Counted from the stretch's first letter, positions 45,101-57,100 are shown. The stretch: 64,000 nucleotides of DNA from Malachius bipustulatus (GCA_910589415.1 OU342630.1:71668186-71732185); one strand, 5' to 3'. Program-made: numbers and translations. Notes: generated from the letters alone by a model not told the origin.

Positions 45101-48100
45101 TTCGTTACTACAATTCAAAGGGGAAAACTAGGGATTGCGTTAATATTTTATAAAAAAAAAGGTTATTGTTATGCAGTAAAAGCAAAAATTTAATTAGATA
45201 AAACGCTAATCAAAATTAACAGCTTTCGACCTGCGGTTAAAAAGTTATACCTACAATGTTATCGTATATGATAAAATAAGAATTCATGATAATATCATGA
45301 GTATGTTCTTGCATTATTAATAAACATAATGGTTATTTTAATATGTAAATTAACAAGGAATAACATTACGAAATTTAGCTTTATGCACCAACGAAATCCA
45401 ACTGACTCAAAACAAGGTTCTTAAACATTATCAGAAATTGCTCTTCCAAAAAAAAAACAATAAAATCCTAAATTAACAGACATGTTGTTTATTATGTTAT
45501 GACGGGAGTGTCAAATTCTTAAGCGTCGTATGATTATTTTTTATTTATCTTTTCTTTTTCTTAATTTTTGATTAATTTTTCAGATCTTATCGATCATTAG
45601 AAGCCACGCGTATCTAGATTTTAAGGTGTAAATAGTCGATATCTCGTTTATTCACTTGGCAATGCTATCGACAATCGATGTTCGATAACCGTCAATCGAG
45701 CTTCGATCTAATAATCCATTAATAACCTTTATACCAAGCGTCCTCTTCCTTTCCCTTTCTAAATTTTGTTGAATGAACAACCAAACTCCAAAATGTAAGA
45801 CCGGATTTGAAAAAATCTTTGAAACCACCCCTTCAGCCGGAAATTTTTTCGCGTGTTCCTTGGAATTTCTTTTTGGACGTTTTTTACTATACTAACTTCG
45901 ATCCAATAAGAAGAATAAAGATCCGAAACAATAATAAAGAAAAGGATCCATTCCTGAAGATGCTGTCAACCAAATTGTAGTTTTTTTTTCAGAACAGAAG
46001 CTTAATAGGTATCAGTCAAGAAATCACTTTCCAATCAAAAGCCACAATCTCCATCATCATTACATTTTTCGATTAAATCCGAGATTAAATCATCCTAACG
46101 TTGCTCATTTTAAATTTCAATTATTGTAAAATGTAATGATACTCTTCCAGCCAGAAACCTTTTTTTATTCATTACACTATCAACCTGGTAAATGTTTGTT
46201 TGAGTAATTAAAGTAAATTTATTTTGTGTCGTGTTTCATTTGTAACTTCTTCAATCATAGCTCATACCACGATCTAGAGTTAAATTTCTTGGTGCTTTTT
46301 ATACCTGTCTATACATATAATAGGTAAGCCAGAGCTATATAATTTTTATTGTCTTGTTTTTTAAAATCAATTTTGAAATCAAATACATATATCCAAGTAA
46401 GCTCGCAACTATAAGGTTATAAAAGGGGCATCTTGGTGGAGGAAACATTGGGGTGAACTATAAACAGTTTCGTATTAGACGTGGTTCAGTAACTCTGCTT
46501 AAGCTAATACCTCCATTTAAGTCCAGTAAATAAGCCGCAAAATACCTACCTACTGTGCAATCTGGAAAAGTGGTGGAACAGCTACGATTTAAAAAAATCT
46601 ATTTTTCCTGGATTTCTTAAACATTCAGAAACAATCATCACCACCAATCCACGCATTACCTCGAAAAATGAGAAAATTAAGGTAATTTCCTCCCTCCCAA
46701 TGCACCCCAAATAATAACAGTGATAAACAAGCTATGAAAGTTCAAATTTTCACCTCAGAAATCATCTCTCGGGGACTTTCGGGGGTCGGTGATTACGAAT
46801 CTGAGGTCCAAAAGGAAGTGAGGGCGGTTACAACCTCTCAAAACCACCCCAAATAGTAACAGTGATAAAAAATTAACAAACTCAAAATTTCATCTCGGAA
46901 AACGCCTTTCGAGGGTTTTCGGAGTCGTGGATTGCGAAGATTTCCAAAAGCAAGTGTGGACGGTTCCAACCTCTCAAAACCACCCCAAATAGTAACAGTG
47001 ATAAAAAAATTCAAAATTTAAGCTCAGAAATCGCCTTTCGAGGGTTTTCTGTGTCGCGGATTACGCTGACCCGAACCGACCCCCCCCCCATTTTCTAGAG
47101 TTGGAGGGTTCCACCTTCGTTTTCCAGGTCAGCCCTCGGAGTACCATCTCCCATGCACAGTAGGGGAATCCCATGACCCTCTGGGAGCGGTGAGTGAATG
47201 TGGAGGCATGAAATCTGATCCCGATCCGAGGTCCAAAAGCAAGTGAGGGTGGTTCCAACCAAAACCACCCCAAGAAGTGGTATGATACAGAAAATTAATT
47301 TTTCGCCTCGGAAATCGTTCCCCAGAGTTTTTCGGGGTCTCTGATCACGAATCCAAGGTCCCAAAGCAAGTGAGGGTGGCTCCAACCCTCAAAACCTCTC
47401 CAAGAAGCGGTAGTGTTACAAAAAATTAATACGCAGCCTCGGAAATCACCAGCTTGCAAATTAATCAGCTATCGAAAACAGGAAAAAATGATAACTTTCA
47501 TCGGGGAATTATATCGCACATCGCACTGGATGTTAAAAATTGTTTTTGATTGGGCCTCGGATTCGTGATCAACGACCCCAAAAACCCCGTGAGAGGATTT
47601 CCGAGAAGAAATATTAATTTTTGTATCACTGTCACTTCTTGGGGTGGCTTTGAAGGGTTGGATGGAACCACCTCCACTTGCTTTTGGACCTCGGATTCGT
47701 TATCAGCGACCCCTAAAACCTCCGAGAGATGATTTCCGAGGTGAAATTTTGAATTTTCATAGCTTTTTATCACTGTTACTATTGGGGGTGGGAGGGACGT
47801 AAGGAATTACCCTTATTTTCTGATCTTTCGACGTTAGTGCTGATGAATATTCCTGAAGGTTTAATAAGGAAACCAGAAGAAAAAAAATTAAAATCGGTGC
47901 TGTTCCACCACTGTTCCACATTTTCCGGCTTATTTACTGTATCTTAGAGCAAGCATTGCACCGGTAGCTGGGGTTGCCCAATTAACACCCTGACTACTTT
48001 TAGTCACTATTAGTTGATCATCTTCTAGAAGGATAGTTTCAGCAGAGTACAAGCTCATGTTAAAAAGACAGCTTTTTAGCCCATGGTCCACGGAGGAGTA

Positions 48101-49387
48101 TTAGAGACTTTGATAGGGGTAGTACGGTAGTGACTTTCAGGTCAATGTTTCTTCAATATGAGAGTATGGTGTGTATGGGAGATACATGGATTTATGTATT
48201 GATAACTGGCGGTGTGCAAGTGATTTGATAGTATTGAGTCTTTGGTGTCTAAAGACTCCAAGTAAGTCTTTTGCCTGATTCAAAAGTAACGCTTTACCGC
48301 AAGCTGGCAAGAAGTGGATCCTCTGCTGGAGCCCAGAACCGGCCCTGGGAGTGCCAAAAGTACAGCACGGGGCTAAGTAAACATTTGGGTTAAGAAAAAA
48401 TAAGAATATTTTTTATTGGTATCAATATGGGGAAGCCTTGATTGAGGATTACTGACGGAACACATTGCCCTAAAATAACATTTAGGCAAAATAGGACTGT
48501 TCAATGGAGACTTAAGCTGAAGAGAATGCAGCAAGGCCGAAGAGGCAGCTAAACATGTTTTTATGCGAATGCGAAGCTCTGGATCGCAGAAGGCAGGAAA
48601 TATACGGACAGTTAAAAATGAATCCGGAAGAATAAGACACTCGTCCAGTGAGCTGTACAAACTAGTTCAGGGAACCAGACTGACGGAATGGGTGACAGAA
48701 AGCAAAGGGGGTAAACACAATAAGCCCATGAGACTGCAGTTCTTCCGGCGTTCTTGAATCAAACGGCTCACGAATCAAATAAATAAAAACCTTTTACCAT
48801 GCACGCAATAGCAAATTCAAATAAAATTTAATTATAACCTAACAGGTTAAAATAGTAATGAGAAAGATAAGAATTTAGAAGGTTTACTAGGTAGGTATTG
48901 TAATTATTATTTTTCCAAAAAATTAATGCTTCGAAAATTACCATATTCTCGTGATTTATATTATTTGTATTATGTTTTATTACCTATTTGTTTTGGGTTA
49001 CTTGAAATTACTAATCGCCTTGACCAAAATTATAATTGCCGGTGCCGGCACGAAGGTTACACAACACAAAACAGTTGGTACACAGATAAACACCATCCAT
49101 TAAATCTGAGGCTAAATACCAATATTTCCTAGTCAATTCCAATAAACCTCAACTGATTTGCCTTCGGTATCGTTTTCTGACAAATTGTTCCATTTAATAT
49201 TTATATGTTTCAGGAGCTAATTACTCGCCTACTATTTATAATATGAGTCAGACAATGGCTTCATGCATGGGGAACGCAGGTTTACTTTATTACAGAACTA
49301 TAAAGAAGTGTAAAACAATGTAGTCACCGAACAAAAATAGCTTACCTTGAATGGATAATACTGTTGTTGATGCTGTTGGTTACTCAT
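36136..49387 (-). CDS. Annexin B9-like calcium/phospholipid-binding protein (five coding exons, 326 aa)
   Basis: Cytosolic protein that binds acidic membranes in the presence of calcium, acting in membrane trafficking and the cortical cytoskeleton. Five exons (49387-49346, 38373-37992, 36950-36627, 36569-36388, 36186-36136) join with consistent phases into 981 nt. The N-terminus is [14 protein letters not shown], then [13 protein letters not shown], close to Drosophila AnxB9 as I recall it. Annexin repeats: 1 with GFGT at 40-43, 2 with GLGT at 112-115, 3 (about 190-245) lacking the G-x-G-T loop, 4 with GLGT at 270-273. It ends [16 protein letters not shown]. Length fits the family (about 320). 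Repeat 3 has probably lost its main calcium site. Intron 1 is 11 kb and full of repeats. Confidence 0.93.
36388..36569 (-). CDS. Annexin exon 4 (repeat 4)
   Basis: Acceptor TTTCTTTGCAG, donor GTATGT. It encodes [30 protein letters not shown] and [11 protein letters not shown], the calcium loop and cap residue of repeat 4. Confidence 0.92.
36627..36950 (-). CDS. Annexin exon 3 (repeat 3)
   Basis: Acceptor TTTTTTGTAG, donor GTATGA. It encodes [13 protein letters not shown] through KGLLGI, including [13 protein letters not shown], a conserved linker. The third-repeat loop reads [11 protein letters not shown] instead of GxGT. Confidence 0.92.
37992..38373 (-). CDS. Annexin exon 2 (repeats 1 and 2)
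   Basis: Acceptor ATTGCAG before TGC ACT CCA, donor GTGAGT after FYEN plus one base. It encodes residues 15-141 and carries two intact GxGT calcium loops. It is GC-richer than its surroundings, as expected for a conserved exon. Confidence 0.93.
39886..39970 (-). CDS. Candidate orphan exon inside annexin intron 1
   Basis: A TTTTTTTCTTTCAG acceptor is followed by an open frame reading [18 protein letters not shown] then [10 protein letters not shown], ending at a possible donor GTATCA (phase 1). Composition and the R/W-rich conserved-looking peptide suggest real coding, but it does not fit annexin phases (0 in, 1 out), so it would belong to another minus-strand transcript. Without splicing the frame reaches a stop nine codons later. 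Not recognised. Confidence 0.3.
41043..41546 (+). CDS. Candidate two-exon small acidic protein, nested in annexin intron 1
   Basis: ATG 41043 gives MPRNDSED and a phase-1 donor GTAAGT at 41068. An acceptor TCGATTTTAG (ending 41382) restores the frame: [30 protein letters not shown] and a stop at 41544-41546. A GTAAGC overlapping that stop could be a donor to a further exon. TATAAA occurs at 40873 and 40899. It is charged and soluble with no domain I recognise. An alternative partner is the cassette at 49214-49279, which has the same entry phase. Confidence 0.3.
42340..42840 (+). pseudogene. 5'-truncated non-LTR retrotransposon tail
   Basis: The frame reads [35 protein letters not shown] and FYSINEYLD before stopping at 42618, the usual C-terminus of jockey/CR1-type RTs. 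An AT-rich 3' UTR, AATAAA (about 42812) and a tandem TAATC tail (about 42820-42840) follow. Only the last part of the ORF is present, as expected from incomplete target-primed reverse transcription. Confidence 0.7.
42841..43095 (+). pseudogene. RTE-like retrotransposon 3' end fragment
   Basis: Translation gives [33 protein letters not shown], then a stop, and [20 protein letters not shown], the typical C-terminal motif of RTE-type endonuclease-RT proteins. It ends in TTATTATTAT. One in-frame TAA and missing upstream sequence make it dead. Confidence 0.65.
43131..43545. repeat. Three tandem units of about 131 bp
   Basis: Units begin GTCAATTTTTTTT at 43131, 43263 and 43394. They share GGACAAACGAAAATTTTGG-like and TTTGAATTTTATAAAAACTCG-like segments, and the first two end GGTGCTGCT. 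They form the right arm of the surrounding foldback. Confidence 0.65.
43560..46523. other. Annexin intron 1, no gene seen
   Basis: AT-rich intron DNA. A cluster of ATCGAT-like sites at 45650-45715 stands out, but no repeat termini or coding frame could be supported. Confidence 0.4.
46524..47939. mobile_element. 1.4-kb inverted-repeat element with divergent minisatellite arms
   Basis: CAGTAAATAAGCCG (46524-46537) and CGGCTTATTTACTG (47926-47939) are perfect terminal repeats. Inside are tandem units of about 130-142 bp starting CACCCCAAAT at 46703, 46845 and 46981, with related starts at 47266 and about 47395. The same units appear in reverse orientation to the right (47530-47800). Each holds AGTAACAGTGATAAAA and TCGGGGT-type segments. 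A C-rich insertion with its own unique sequence lies at about 47080-47200. No coding potential. Confidence 0.65.
48490..48800 (+). pseudogene. Non-LTR retrotransposon C-terminal fragment
   Basis: Frames give [16 protein letters not shown] and [15 protein letters not shown], the zinc-ribbon-like end of I/R1-type RNase H-bearing retrotransposons, broken by frameshifts. A short A-rich tail follows. Too short for clade assignment. Confidence 0.5.
48801..49213. other. Non-coding stretch before the candidate cassette exon
   Basis: AT-rich. Nothing recognised apart from short frames. Confidence 0.35.
49214..49279 (+). CDS. Candidate 66-nt cassette exon
   Basis: Acceptor TATATGTTTCAG and donor GCAG/GTTTAC bound a 66-nt stretch with entry and exit phase 1. 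The open phase-1 frame reads [20 protein letters not shown]; the other two frames stop. It lies upstream of annexin exon 1 on the opposite strand. Its entry phase matches the MPRNDSED exon at 41043, so both could be one + strand gene, but no later exon was found. Confidence 0.3.
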
Positions 49388-49406
49388 TTTGAATTGACGG
49401 TTTTAA
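49346..49406 (-). CDS. Annexin exon 1 (start codon)
   Basis: Coding from ATG at 49387 to AAG at 49346, then donor GTAAGC. The start lies in TCAAAATGAG. A TTTTTTCCAG acceptor ends at 49407, so 49388-49406 is 5' UTR and at least one further non-coding exon lies upstream (higher coordinates). Confidence 0.85.
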
Positions 49407-50169
49407 CTGGAAAAAATCAAAAATTAGTATCATGTATCATTAAAAGTAAATATAAGGCTAATTATTTGATTGCTATGACATAATATGAGAGTACACAAGC
49501 AGTCTTATAGTCTCTTGAGCATATGAGGCTTCCAGGTGTGTAAATATATTTAGCCTATATTATAGGCACGAATCGCGTAAGGACGAACTATACTACTTCG
49601 AAGCTTATGCAAGTAAACTTGAGCAAATATATTGACACCCCAAAGAAGTTTTTCTATTCGCTTAAGCATGTAATTCAAGCATTCTAAAGTGTTAAGGTCA
49701 ACCAGAATACAAATTTGAATTAAACAAAACCAAAACTAGTTCGTTATTAATAACTGTCACTGAAACCTTTCTGGTGTGCAGTGGTGCGATTTTATGGTTA
49801 AAGTAGCACTAAAAAATATTCTTAACGCTATTTAGTCTGTCGGAATTTCCACAAGCAGCGATTGGCAACCAAGCAATGATTAATCCAAAAATGCACAGAT
49901 GGTTCTTTCATCTTATTTTAACAATCCTGCAACTGAAGTTTTAATAACGTTCTTCGCATCTGGAAAATTCTTGCATAGAACGTAGGTATGCAGTTTCTTT
50001 AGCAACTAGTGAGATTGTTCAGAGATGACGTAACGAGACCCGATGCTATGACACTGGTTATCAAGTCTCATATTAATCACATTGATAACTGCAGTCAATC
50101 TTTCTTCAGTAATTAAATGTACTAAGCGTTCAAAAAGTTCCTTAAAACCATGAACGGAAAAATGCAATC
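49407..50169. other. Stretch upstream of annexin exon 1
   Basis: Intron between annexin coding exon 1 and an unidentified 5' UTR exon. No other feature. Confidence 0.35.
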
Positions 50170-50199
50170 TTGATTATTTCATCCAATTTTAACATTCCC

Positions 50200-50391
50200 C
50201 TTCAAATTTCAAAGTTTTTTACCGCAATGAATTCTTTTTGGCACAGAACCTATTGCAAATTAGAACCAGTCGGGTTGTTGAAGCGACTCGATGATCTCGT
50301 GGTCTTTACTCATAATATGCGCTTAAGAGAACTGGATTCCTCAACCTTAACCAGGAATGACCTGGACCAAATTATTGACTCGGTATAAATG
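50200..50391 (+). other. Open frame of uncertain nature
   Basis: Reads FKFFTAMNSFWHRTYCK, EPVGLLKRLDDLVVF and RLRELDSSTLTRNDLDQII before GTATAAA, which could be a donor or simply precede the stop. The composition is protein-like (Leu/Arg/Asp balance), but I recognise no family. It could be a transposon fragment. An AG microsatellite lies just right (about 50487-50501). Confidence 0.25.
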
Positions 50392-50401
50392 GACTTCTTT
50401 C

Positions 50402-52400
50402 GATTGAATCTCTCCACGGAGTACAAGAATCTTACTATCAAGCCGTGCTTGGGTTGACGGGATAAATGGAAATCGCATTGAGGTAGAGAGAGAGAGAGAG
50501 TCACTAAAAGTGACAAAATAGGGAGCGGAACTGACTTTGGGTCTCCCGGACTCAAATATTTCCATATAAAACATTAGAGTAATAAGAGTAACATGAAATG
50601 TTTAGTTTTATGTATTATGAAATGTTTAACTTATGTTTGGTAGCAAATTCTGTATCAAGTCTTGTTACAAAAATGGTAAGCATTCAAAACTTGCTTCAAA
50701 TCAAACTATTAAAAAAGACACGTTTAGGGAACTGAATTTAGTTTTAACTTAAATAACTAAATAACACTACTTTCTCTGTATTTTCATTATCTCTCCGGCA
50801 AGTTTCATCTTACTTCTTAATTGATCACTGTATTTAATGTGAGCCACACCCAGTATGATGGTGCATACTAGGTGGTGGTGACCCATGTGGTCCCTTCAAA
50901 TTTGAACATAAAATGGGTTAGGCATCCAGATTATAAAAATCAAATTTAAACTTAAGCATTCGAAAAAAATTATACTTCAAGTTTTTCGCGGTACAAACAT
51001 ACCAAAATCTATAAAAAAAACGTGCGATTCAATAAATCAAATAAATTTTGAATAAATTCAATAAATAAATATTCCACAACCAAATTTCAATTTTTAGTCC
51101 AATATCAAGAAGTTTAACTTGATCTATTAAATCAAAAATGTATTATTTGCAGGATGAAATACCATAAACTTATTTTTACATATTATAACCTATTTAAAAA
51201 ATAAAATAAAATTCTATACCTTTTAAAAATAATTATTATAATAAATTAAATGCACTTATATCTAGATGGCAGATACTTTTAATTCACTACACCGGCTGGC
51301 AGATGTCTCAACTTTTATTCACTGACGAGGATCAAGAGGTTTCGTCCTTGCCCGACCAAATTCGAAGACTGATATGTTTAATTATGTGAGCAAATATAAT
51401 AAATATGTGTAAACTGCACACCTCAACCTTAACTCATTATCATACATTCGTTCTAAGCTTAGATCATCGCTGCAAATACAAAACAACTATCTGAATAAAA
51501 TAAACCTCTACCGGAGTTAATGGTGGTGGAAACGTTCGAGGTTTTCGCCGAAAGGAAACAAATGACATAATACATAGCTATTGACTTACACACCGCTCTG
51601 TAATAATAACAGTTAGAGTGATAATTATTATGAGTAATCAAATGTGGCGTGTCTAAACGCCAAAAAAATTTAAAAAATAACTTAGACCCTACAGAGAATT
51701 ATCTGGTGCATTCTTGCGACTTTGAATGATAGTCCGCTTTATAATTTTTTATTACTGTAACGCCTCTCCCTCTCATTCAAATTTTGACTTTATCCAGAAA
51801 GTGTATGGAAGGAAATATGTATACACAAAATGTCATTTAACAGCAGGAAATCCCCGAATAAAAGAAAAATTTCAACGAAATTTGTTTTTTAAAACTTGCA
51901 TCAGTCAGTTCCAAATTTGAACTCAGTTTTTTTCAAAAATAATCATTTTTACGACAACTTTTAGATAGTACCTATCAATCGATTAGGAATGATTTGAAAA
52001 TTGACAGCCCATTAAATATGAAAACTCGATGTTAATAACAAAAAGATAGGGCGTGGCAAAGTTGACTTTATAAATTGATTTTTCCGCATCAACTTGAAAG
52101 TTTGTAAAAATGTACAAACGGAAAAATAAAAAAATAAAACGATTTACCTACGTTAAGTGTACAGTATGAGAAATCATAATAGCGATTATTAGCTGCAACA
52201 ACTCAAAAGTCATGATTTTTCAGGAGACGAATTTAAAGTCTTAATTTTCAAATTAATTTTTAGAAACTACCAGTAATACCAAATAAAAAAAATGGTAGAT
52301 GAATTATTAGCTGAAATGTAGGTACTACACAGCATCCCTTAACCATAAGACTAACCACAGTTTCACTGTTAGATTAGAAACGAAGTTAAGCCTATACGAC
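50402..52400. other. Non-coding stretch
   Basis: AT-rich. No supported feature. Confidence 0.35.
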
Positions 52401-53430
52401 ACTAGGGCAGTGTTGCCATTTCTAAAATTTGGCATTTCTGGCAACCAGGACAAAAAGCATGAAAACCCCGGATTTTTGAGCTGAGAACCCGGACATGTCA
52501 ACAATGTTTATTTTAGTTGCTTATAGTAAATTAAAAAATAATTTCTAGACGTCAATTTATCCTTTGCTTGCACAACCCTTGCTGCCCATCCCTATAAAAT
52601 TATGGATTTCACGGCAAGAGGACATCATCATACGCGTTGCGCGAGTGGTGAGGATGGAGCTTCCAACATTATCAAATCACAATCAACAATCAACACCAGT
52701 ACCTACTAATGAAGGTAGAGGGCAGTGAGCAGCGTCAATGACGAGCAAGTCAACCCAGCACCCTTCGTCAGTTGCTGTGGAAATCGTCACGGCCCCCGCA
52801 TTCGTAAATTCCTCATTATCGTGTCCGATTAAAAGGAGCGATCGCATTAATCGTGGCTGTGGTACACGCAGTACCTTGCCCCCATTCGCAAAAACCGCAT
52901 TTACTTGAAAACTTCAGCACCCCCCGCACGGGTTACAGTGATTCGCCCAGTGGTACGAAAGTAAACAATGAGTACAATAATTCCAACCATAATAATTATT
53001 ATTAATCCTGTCTAGGTTGCGATTCGGCATCATCAGTTCCCTTACGCTATCCCCCCACTGCTTTCTCAGAAAAACTAAGTCAGGTCTTTGGTCACGTCAG
53101 GTTTTTTCCCCTTAAAATTTACGGCATTGTTTATAATATTCTTAGAAATAGCAGCAAACAAAGAGAGTCCCGGCCGGATTACCTAGCGAAGAGAACTCAC
53201 GAGAGAGAAGCAGAAGCGCCCTAACCAATAGATTGTCTGGAAAACGTATAGGAGAACGGCTTGTATGTGGAAACGCTGAGAGGATTTCAGCGCGATACGA
53301 GCGGAGACAGTAGTGGGGATATACCGTTGGATAATAATTGATGACGCGTAAACCCGGTGTATCCTGTACCCTGGTCCTTCGTCCAGGCTTCGAACAAGCT
53401 TTTCGGTCTTACAAGCCGACCTATTAAAAA
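52401..53430. promoter_or_regulatory. GC-richer, CpG-containing block; possible annexin promoter region
   Basis: Base composition rises clearly here (GGCCCCCGCATTCG, GCACCCCCCGCACGGG, TCCCGGCCGGATTACC). On the minus strand TATTGGTTAGGGCG precedes CTCTTCGCTAG/GTAATC, a possible non-coding exon with donor near 53185. The annexin gene needs an upstream 5' exon on this strand, and this is the most promoter-like block to the right of exon 1. Evidence is compositional only. Confidence 0.25.
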
Positions 53431-53714
53431 TTGCTAATTAACATCAACCTCCATCCGATTGGTTCCCCATAAGGGAATCATTCATTTTGAACCTTCGAGC
53501 AGGATTGGTTCCCTATTATTACGAGAACTATTCACATATTATCGGATATGTATCCCCGCAACGATAATTATTTGAAAGCACTTTGTTGGACTTGGCTTTT
53601 CATATGTATACTTATGAAAGATCTACACACAATTTTTCTCTCCAACGAACGGTATTCAGTGCAGTGTTTGCACTTTTATTTTTTACAAAAACCGTCTTAT
53701 ACATTTTCGATAAC

Positions 53715-54110
53715 GGGCCAGCCAAAATTAAACGTAATGTATAAAATCGTATTCTAAGCATTAAAAAAAGAATAACGGTTTTTCAGATCGCGCTTCGTGC
53801 GCGAAATATTTCAAAAAATGTAAAACTAAGGCGGCTATGAAATTTAAAATTAATAATTTATTGCTTGACAGCGTCTTATCTTTTAATCTGAAGTGTCAAC
53901 GGTGCGTGACTTTTCGTTAGAGTTTGTTGTTTGAGTGTTATTTAATTAGGCCGTTCAGTTTTGGAAAATTTGTTGTTTTCGTGGCTGCATGACTTTAGTT
54001 TTACATTTTTTGTAATATTCCCCAAATGAAGCCCGATCTGAAAAAAACGTTATTCTTTTTTTAAGCTTAAAACACGATTATATACATGACTTTTGATTTT
54101 GGCTGGGCTG
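53715..54110. repeat. 396-bp foldback element
   Basis: GGGCCAGCCAAAATTAAACG pairs with GACTTTTGATTTTGGCTGGG, then TTAAAAAAAGAATAACG, TTTTTCAGATCG and AAAAAATGTAAAACTAA pair with their complements. Non-coding. Confidence 0.65.
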
Positions 54111-57100
54111 ACTTTTGTATTTGGAAAAAAGCACTAACATCACTGCGGTAAGAAAATTTACTAGGTATCACAGCATCTCCGAGTCGCGAGTTAACTGATC
54201 ACGCTGTATATGAGGTATACTTATGAGTAAGTAAGGTGATTTTATTTTGATATCTCAATATGTGGTGGCATGCATTTTGTCATTATTCCAGAAGATAGCG
54301 AATTTTGGTTCAGATTAATTTTTTTTTTTTTGAAATAGCGTCCCTTTAGGGCGCTAACTTAAAACCTATTTTCATTTTCCTCTTGCTTTCATTTTCTTAT
54401 AATCAAATTTAAAAGTCGTTTAAAATGAGCCGTCATTTGTTTAATTCTTCTAAGATATAGCTGATTTGGAGTATTTTTGGGGCATTTACACAAAATTTCA
54501 AACCGGCATTCCACGGTTTGAAAAATTTAGATTTTTGATTTACTCAATAGTTTTTCAAAATTCAACCTTTCTGGTGAATTTTGAGTTTTTTTTCTATTAG
54601 GTAGGTACTTGTTCAAAGAAATATAATATTTTCAAAAAAATCGCATAACATTCTTAATAATGCTCCAAATTCAATCATTTTTTGTTTTTGAATTTTTCTT
54701 TTTGGATTATCTTTACAGAAAAAAATAAAGTGTGGTTTTGATAAAGATTTTTGAGTTTTAAATTGTTTAAATCTTGTTTTTGAAAGTGAAACATATTTGA
54801 TTTTTTTTTTGTGTGACCTCTTTTACTTGTTAATCATCTTGATGATCTCGCTGTAGGTATAGGTATTAATAACATGAATGAGTCAATTTAATTTTTTGTG
54901 ATTAATTACTATTGTTACGTTAGATTGTTTTACTAATAATTTGGAAGATGTAAGTTCCAGGAAGAATTTGTTTCGTGTTAGATTATTAATGACTATTGAC
55001 TATTTTATTAATGAAGCATGAAGCATGAAATTTGACAGACGTAAATTTTGAAATTCTATTTGACGAACTTTGACATCCTATTTCACGAACTTGGTATTCG
55101 TATTCGACTAAAGTCCGAGGTATCAGTAAGAAATCATTACGCTATAAAATAATTAGTAAGTATAGAAAATGTATAGGTATGTAAGTAAGCACCTTTTTTC
55201 AACAGCGTCTCGTGAAAAAAGTATCGCTTATTTATTTACAATTCTATAGGTTATTCACGAATCATGTTATACGTAAGTACTATGCAGCCAGACCTATTTA
55301 TAGAGCTTAATTATTGTAAGAATTTTTCATAAGTCTAGCCAGCAGTATGTATTGATCGTAAGGGGTTACTATACCGCATTACACGGAGTAATTATTACAA
55401 ACGCAATGAAAAAATTCACTGAATGAACGATGAGTACGATGACTCATATTCCCGCGATAATCGTAGGTACCTACATTAAAAGATATGCATGTATAAATTA
55501 AGAAAGCTGCCAGAAGCAGGTTTCTATATATAATCGTGATTGAATGTTAATATGGAGACTCTATTTTGAGTCAATGACAAAGAAGAAGGAAATGAAGGAA
55601 TTCAAGCAATAAAAAAACGTGATAGTATATTCAAATAGCAACAGACATGAATGATACTATTATCTAGAAATGACGTTATTAACGATAATAATAATATTTG
55701 CGATTATGCACGAAAAATACCTTGCAATAATAATAACATCCAGTGACACTACTGATAAATCGGTACAGTTAAAAATAAAAGTAACAGAAACGTACTAAGA
55801 CTTGATGGATTTTTCAGCCCGTCTTGCCAAATAAAAAATCCATCATCCAACATTACATCAATGAAAATATTGTTACAAAAAAGAAAAAAAGAGAGGGAGT
55901 AGGACTAGAATTAACGCTCGGCTCTTGTTCTCGTTTAGCTCAAGAAAAAAATTGGTAATCAGCTCCTATTAGTAGGTACAGCTTCCTTTTTCATAATACT
56001 ACAAAAATAACAAACGCAGCTCATGCATCTACTGGATAGAGCAGAGAATAAAATGAGGGCAAGGGAAAATCCTAGAGAAAAAAATCTATTTAGTACTCAA
56101 GGATTGAGTATATGTATGAGAAAAATTATTAATGACCTCTAGACTCTCAATATGAGCGCGCAGTGCGCTATTTTGCTAGACGCCAGGTCGCGGTATTCTG
56201 CAAAATAGGTAACCAAAAGGATTAAATTTTTTTTCAAAGGTCACTAAATATCTAATTGGAAAAACTACATGTGCAGTGTATTTTGAATTTTTTTTTAAAT
56301 TTTGAATTCGGCCTAGAGTTTCTATAGTTGACATGTACCTACTGAATATACAAAAAAAAAAAAAATCAAGGCAATCTAGATTTTGCATGGCAATTTGGCA
56401 ATAGTCAATTTTTATTTTTCTAATCGACGCCATATTGGAATTTTACATCGTTCAGTAGAGAAAAAATTTTGCAATGAAAAAACTTTACATTTTTTCATTA
56501 TTGGAATCTATCATTCAATACGAATTGAACCATATACCTAATGTAACAAATTAATGTAATTAACCAAATGTACCATATAATAGTGACCATTGACTAATAT
56601 GTAATGTCAGAAAAACGGTAAGTCTGGCAACATTGTATACATAACCCGAAATCTTCATGTCCTAAAACAGCTCATCCCAAGTTTTGTGCATTTCTGACCA
56701 TCCGTTTGACAGAAAATTGGGCGTTTCCAAACATTTCTACCATTATGCTGATGTATTCATAATCATATTAGCTATTCGGTCACCAAACATTGGAAATGTT
56801 GAAGATTAAATATTGTTTGTCCCTTAACCTTATAATAACTCCAAATATCATATTCCAATATATTGCCAATGTCTTGGGGCTTCACCCCCCACAAGTGGAA
56901 GCATAACTTCGCCACTGCCCAACCCATAGGGGTAGTCAAACTTTTTGTTCCTACCGTCATATTTGTATCTTTGCAAGTATGCATAGTACAATAACCGCCA
57001 ATCAGTTCCAGAGTCAACTTAAGTGACCAAATTTTATTACTGAAAACCTTTTTTTAGAAATAAAAAACTATACGTCAAAAATTTGCTTTTTTCAGGAAAC

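Noticed and set aside
46703..47400. Tandem units as a CRISPR-like array
   Set aside because: Long diverged direct units without short conserved repeats or unique spacers, in an animal genome and bounded by transposon-type termini.
51330..51365. Minus-strand GGACGAAACC next to CTCGTC
   Set aside because: Resembles GAAAC-GTC spacing, but there is no CTGANGA or stem II.
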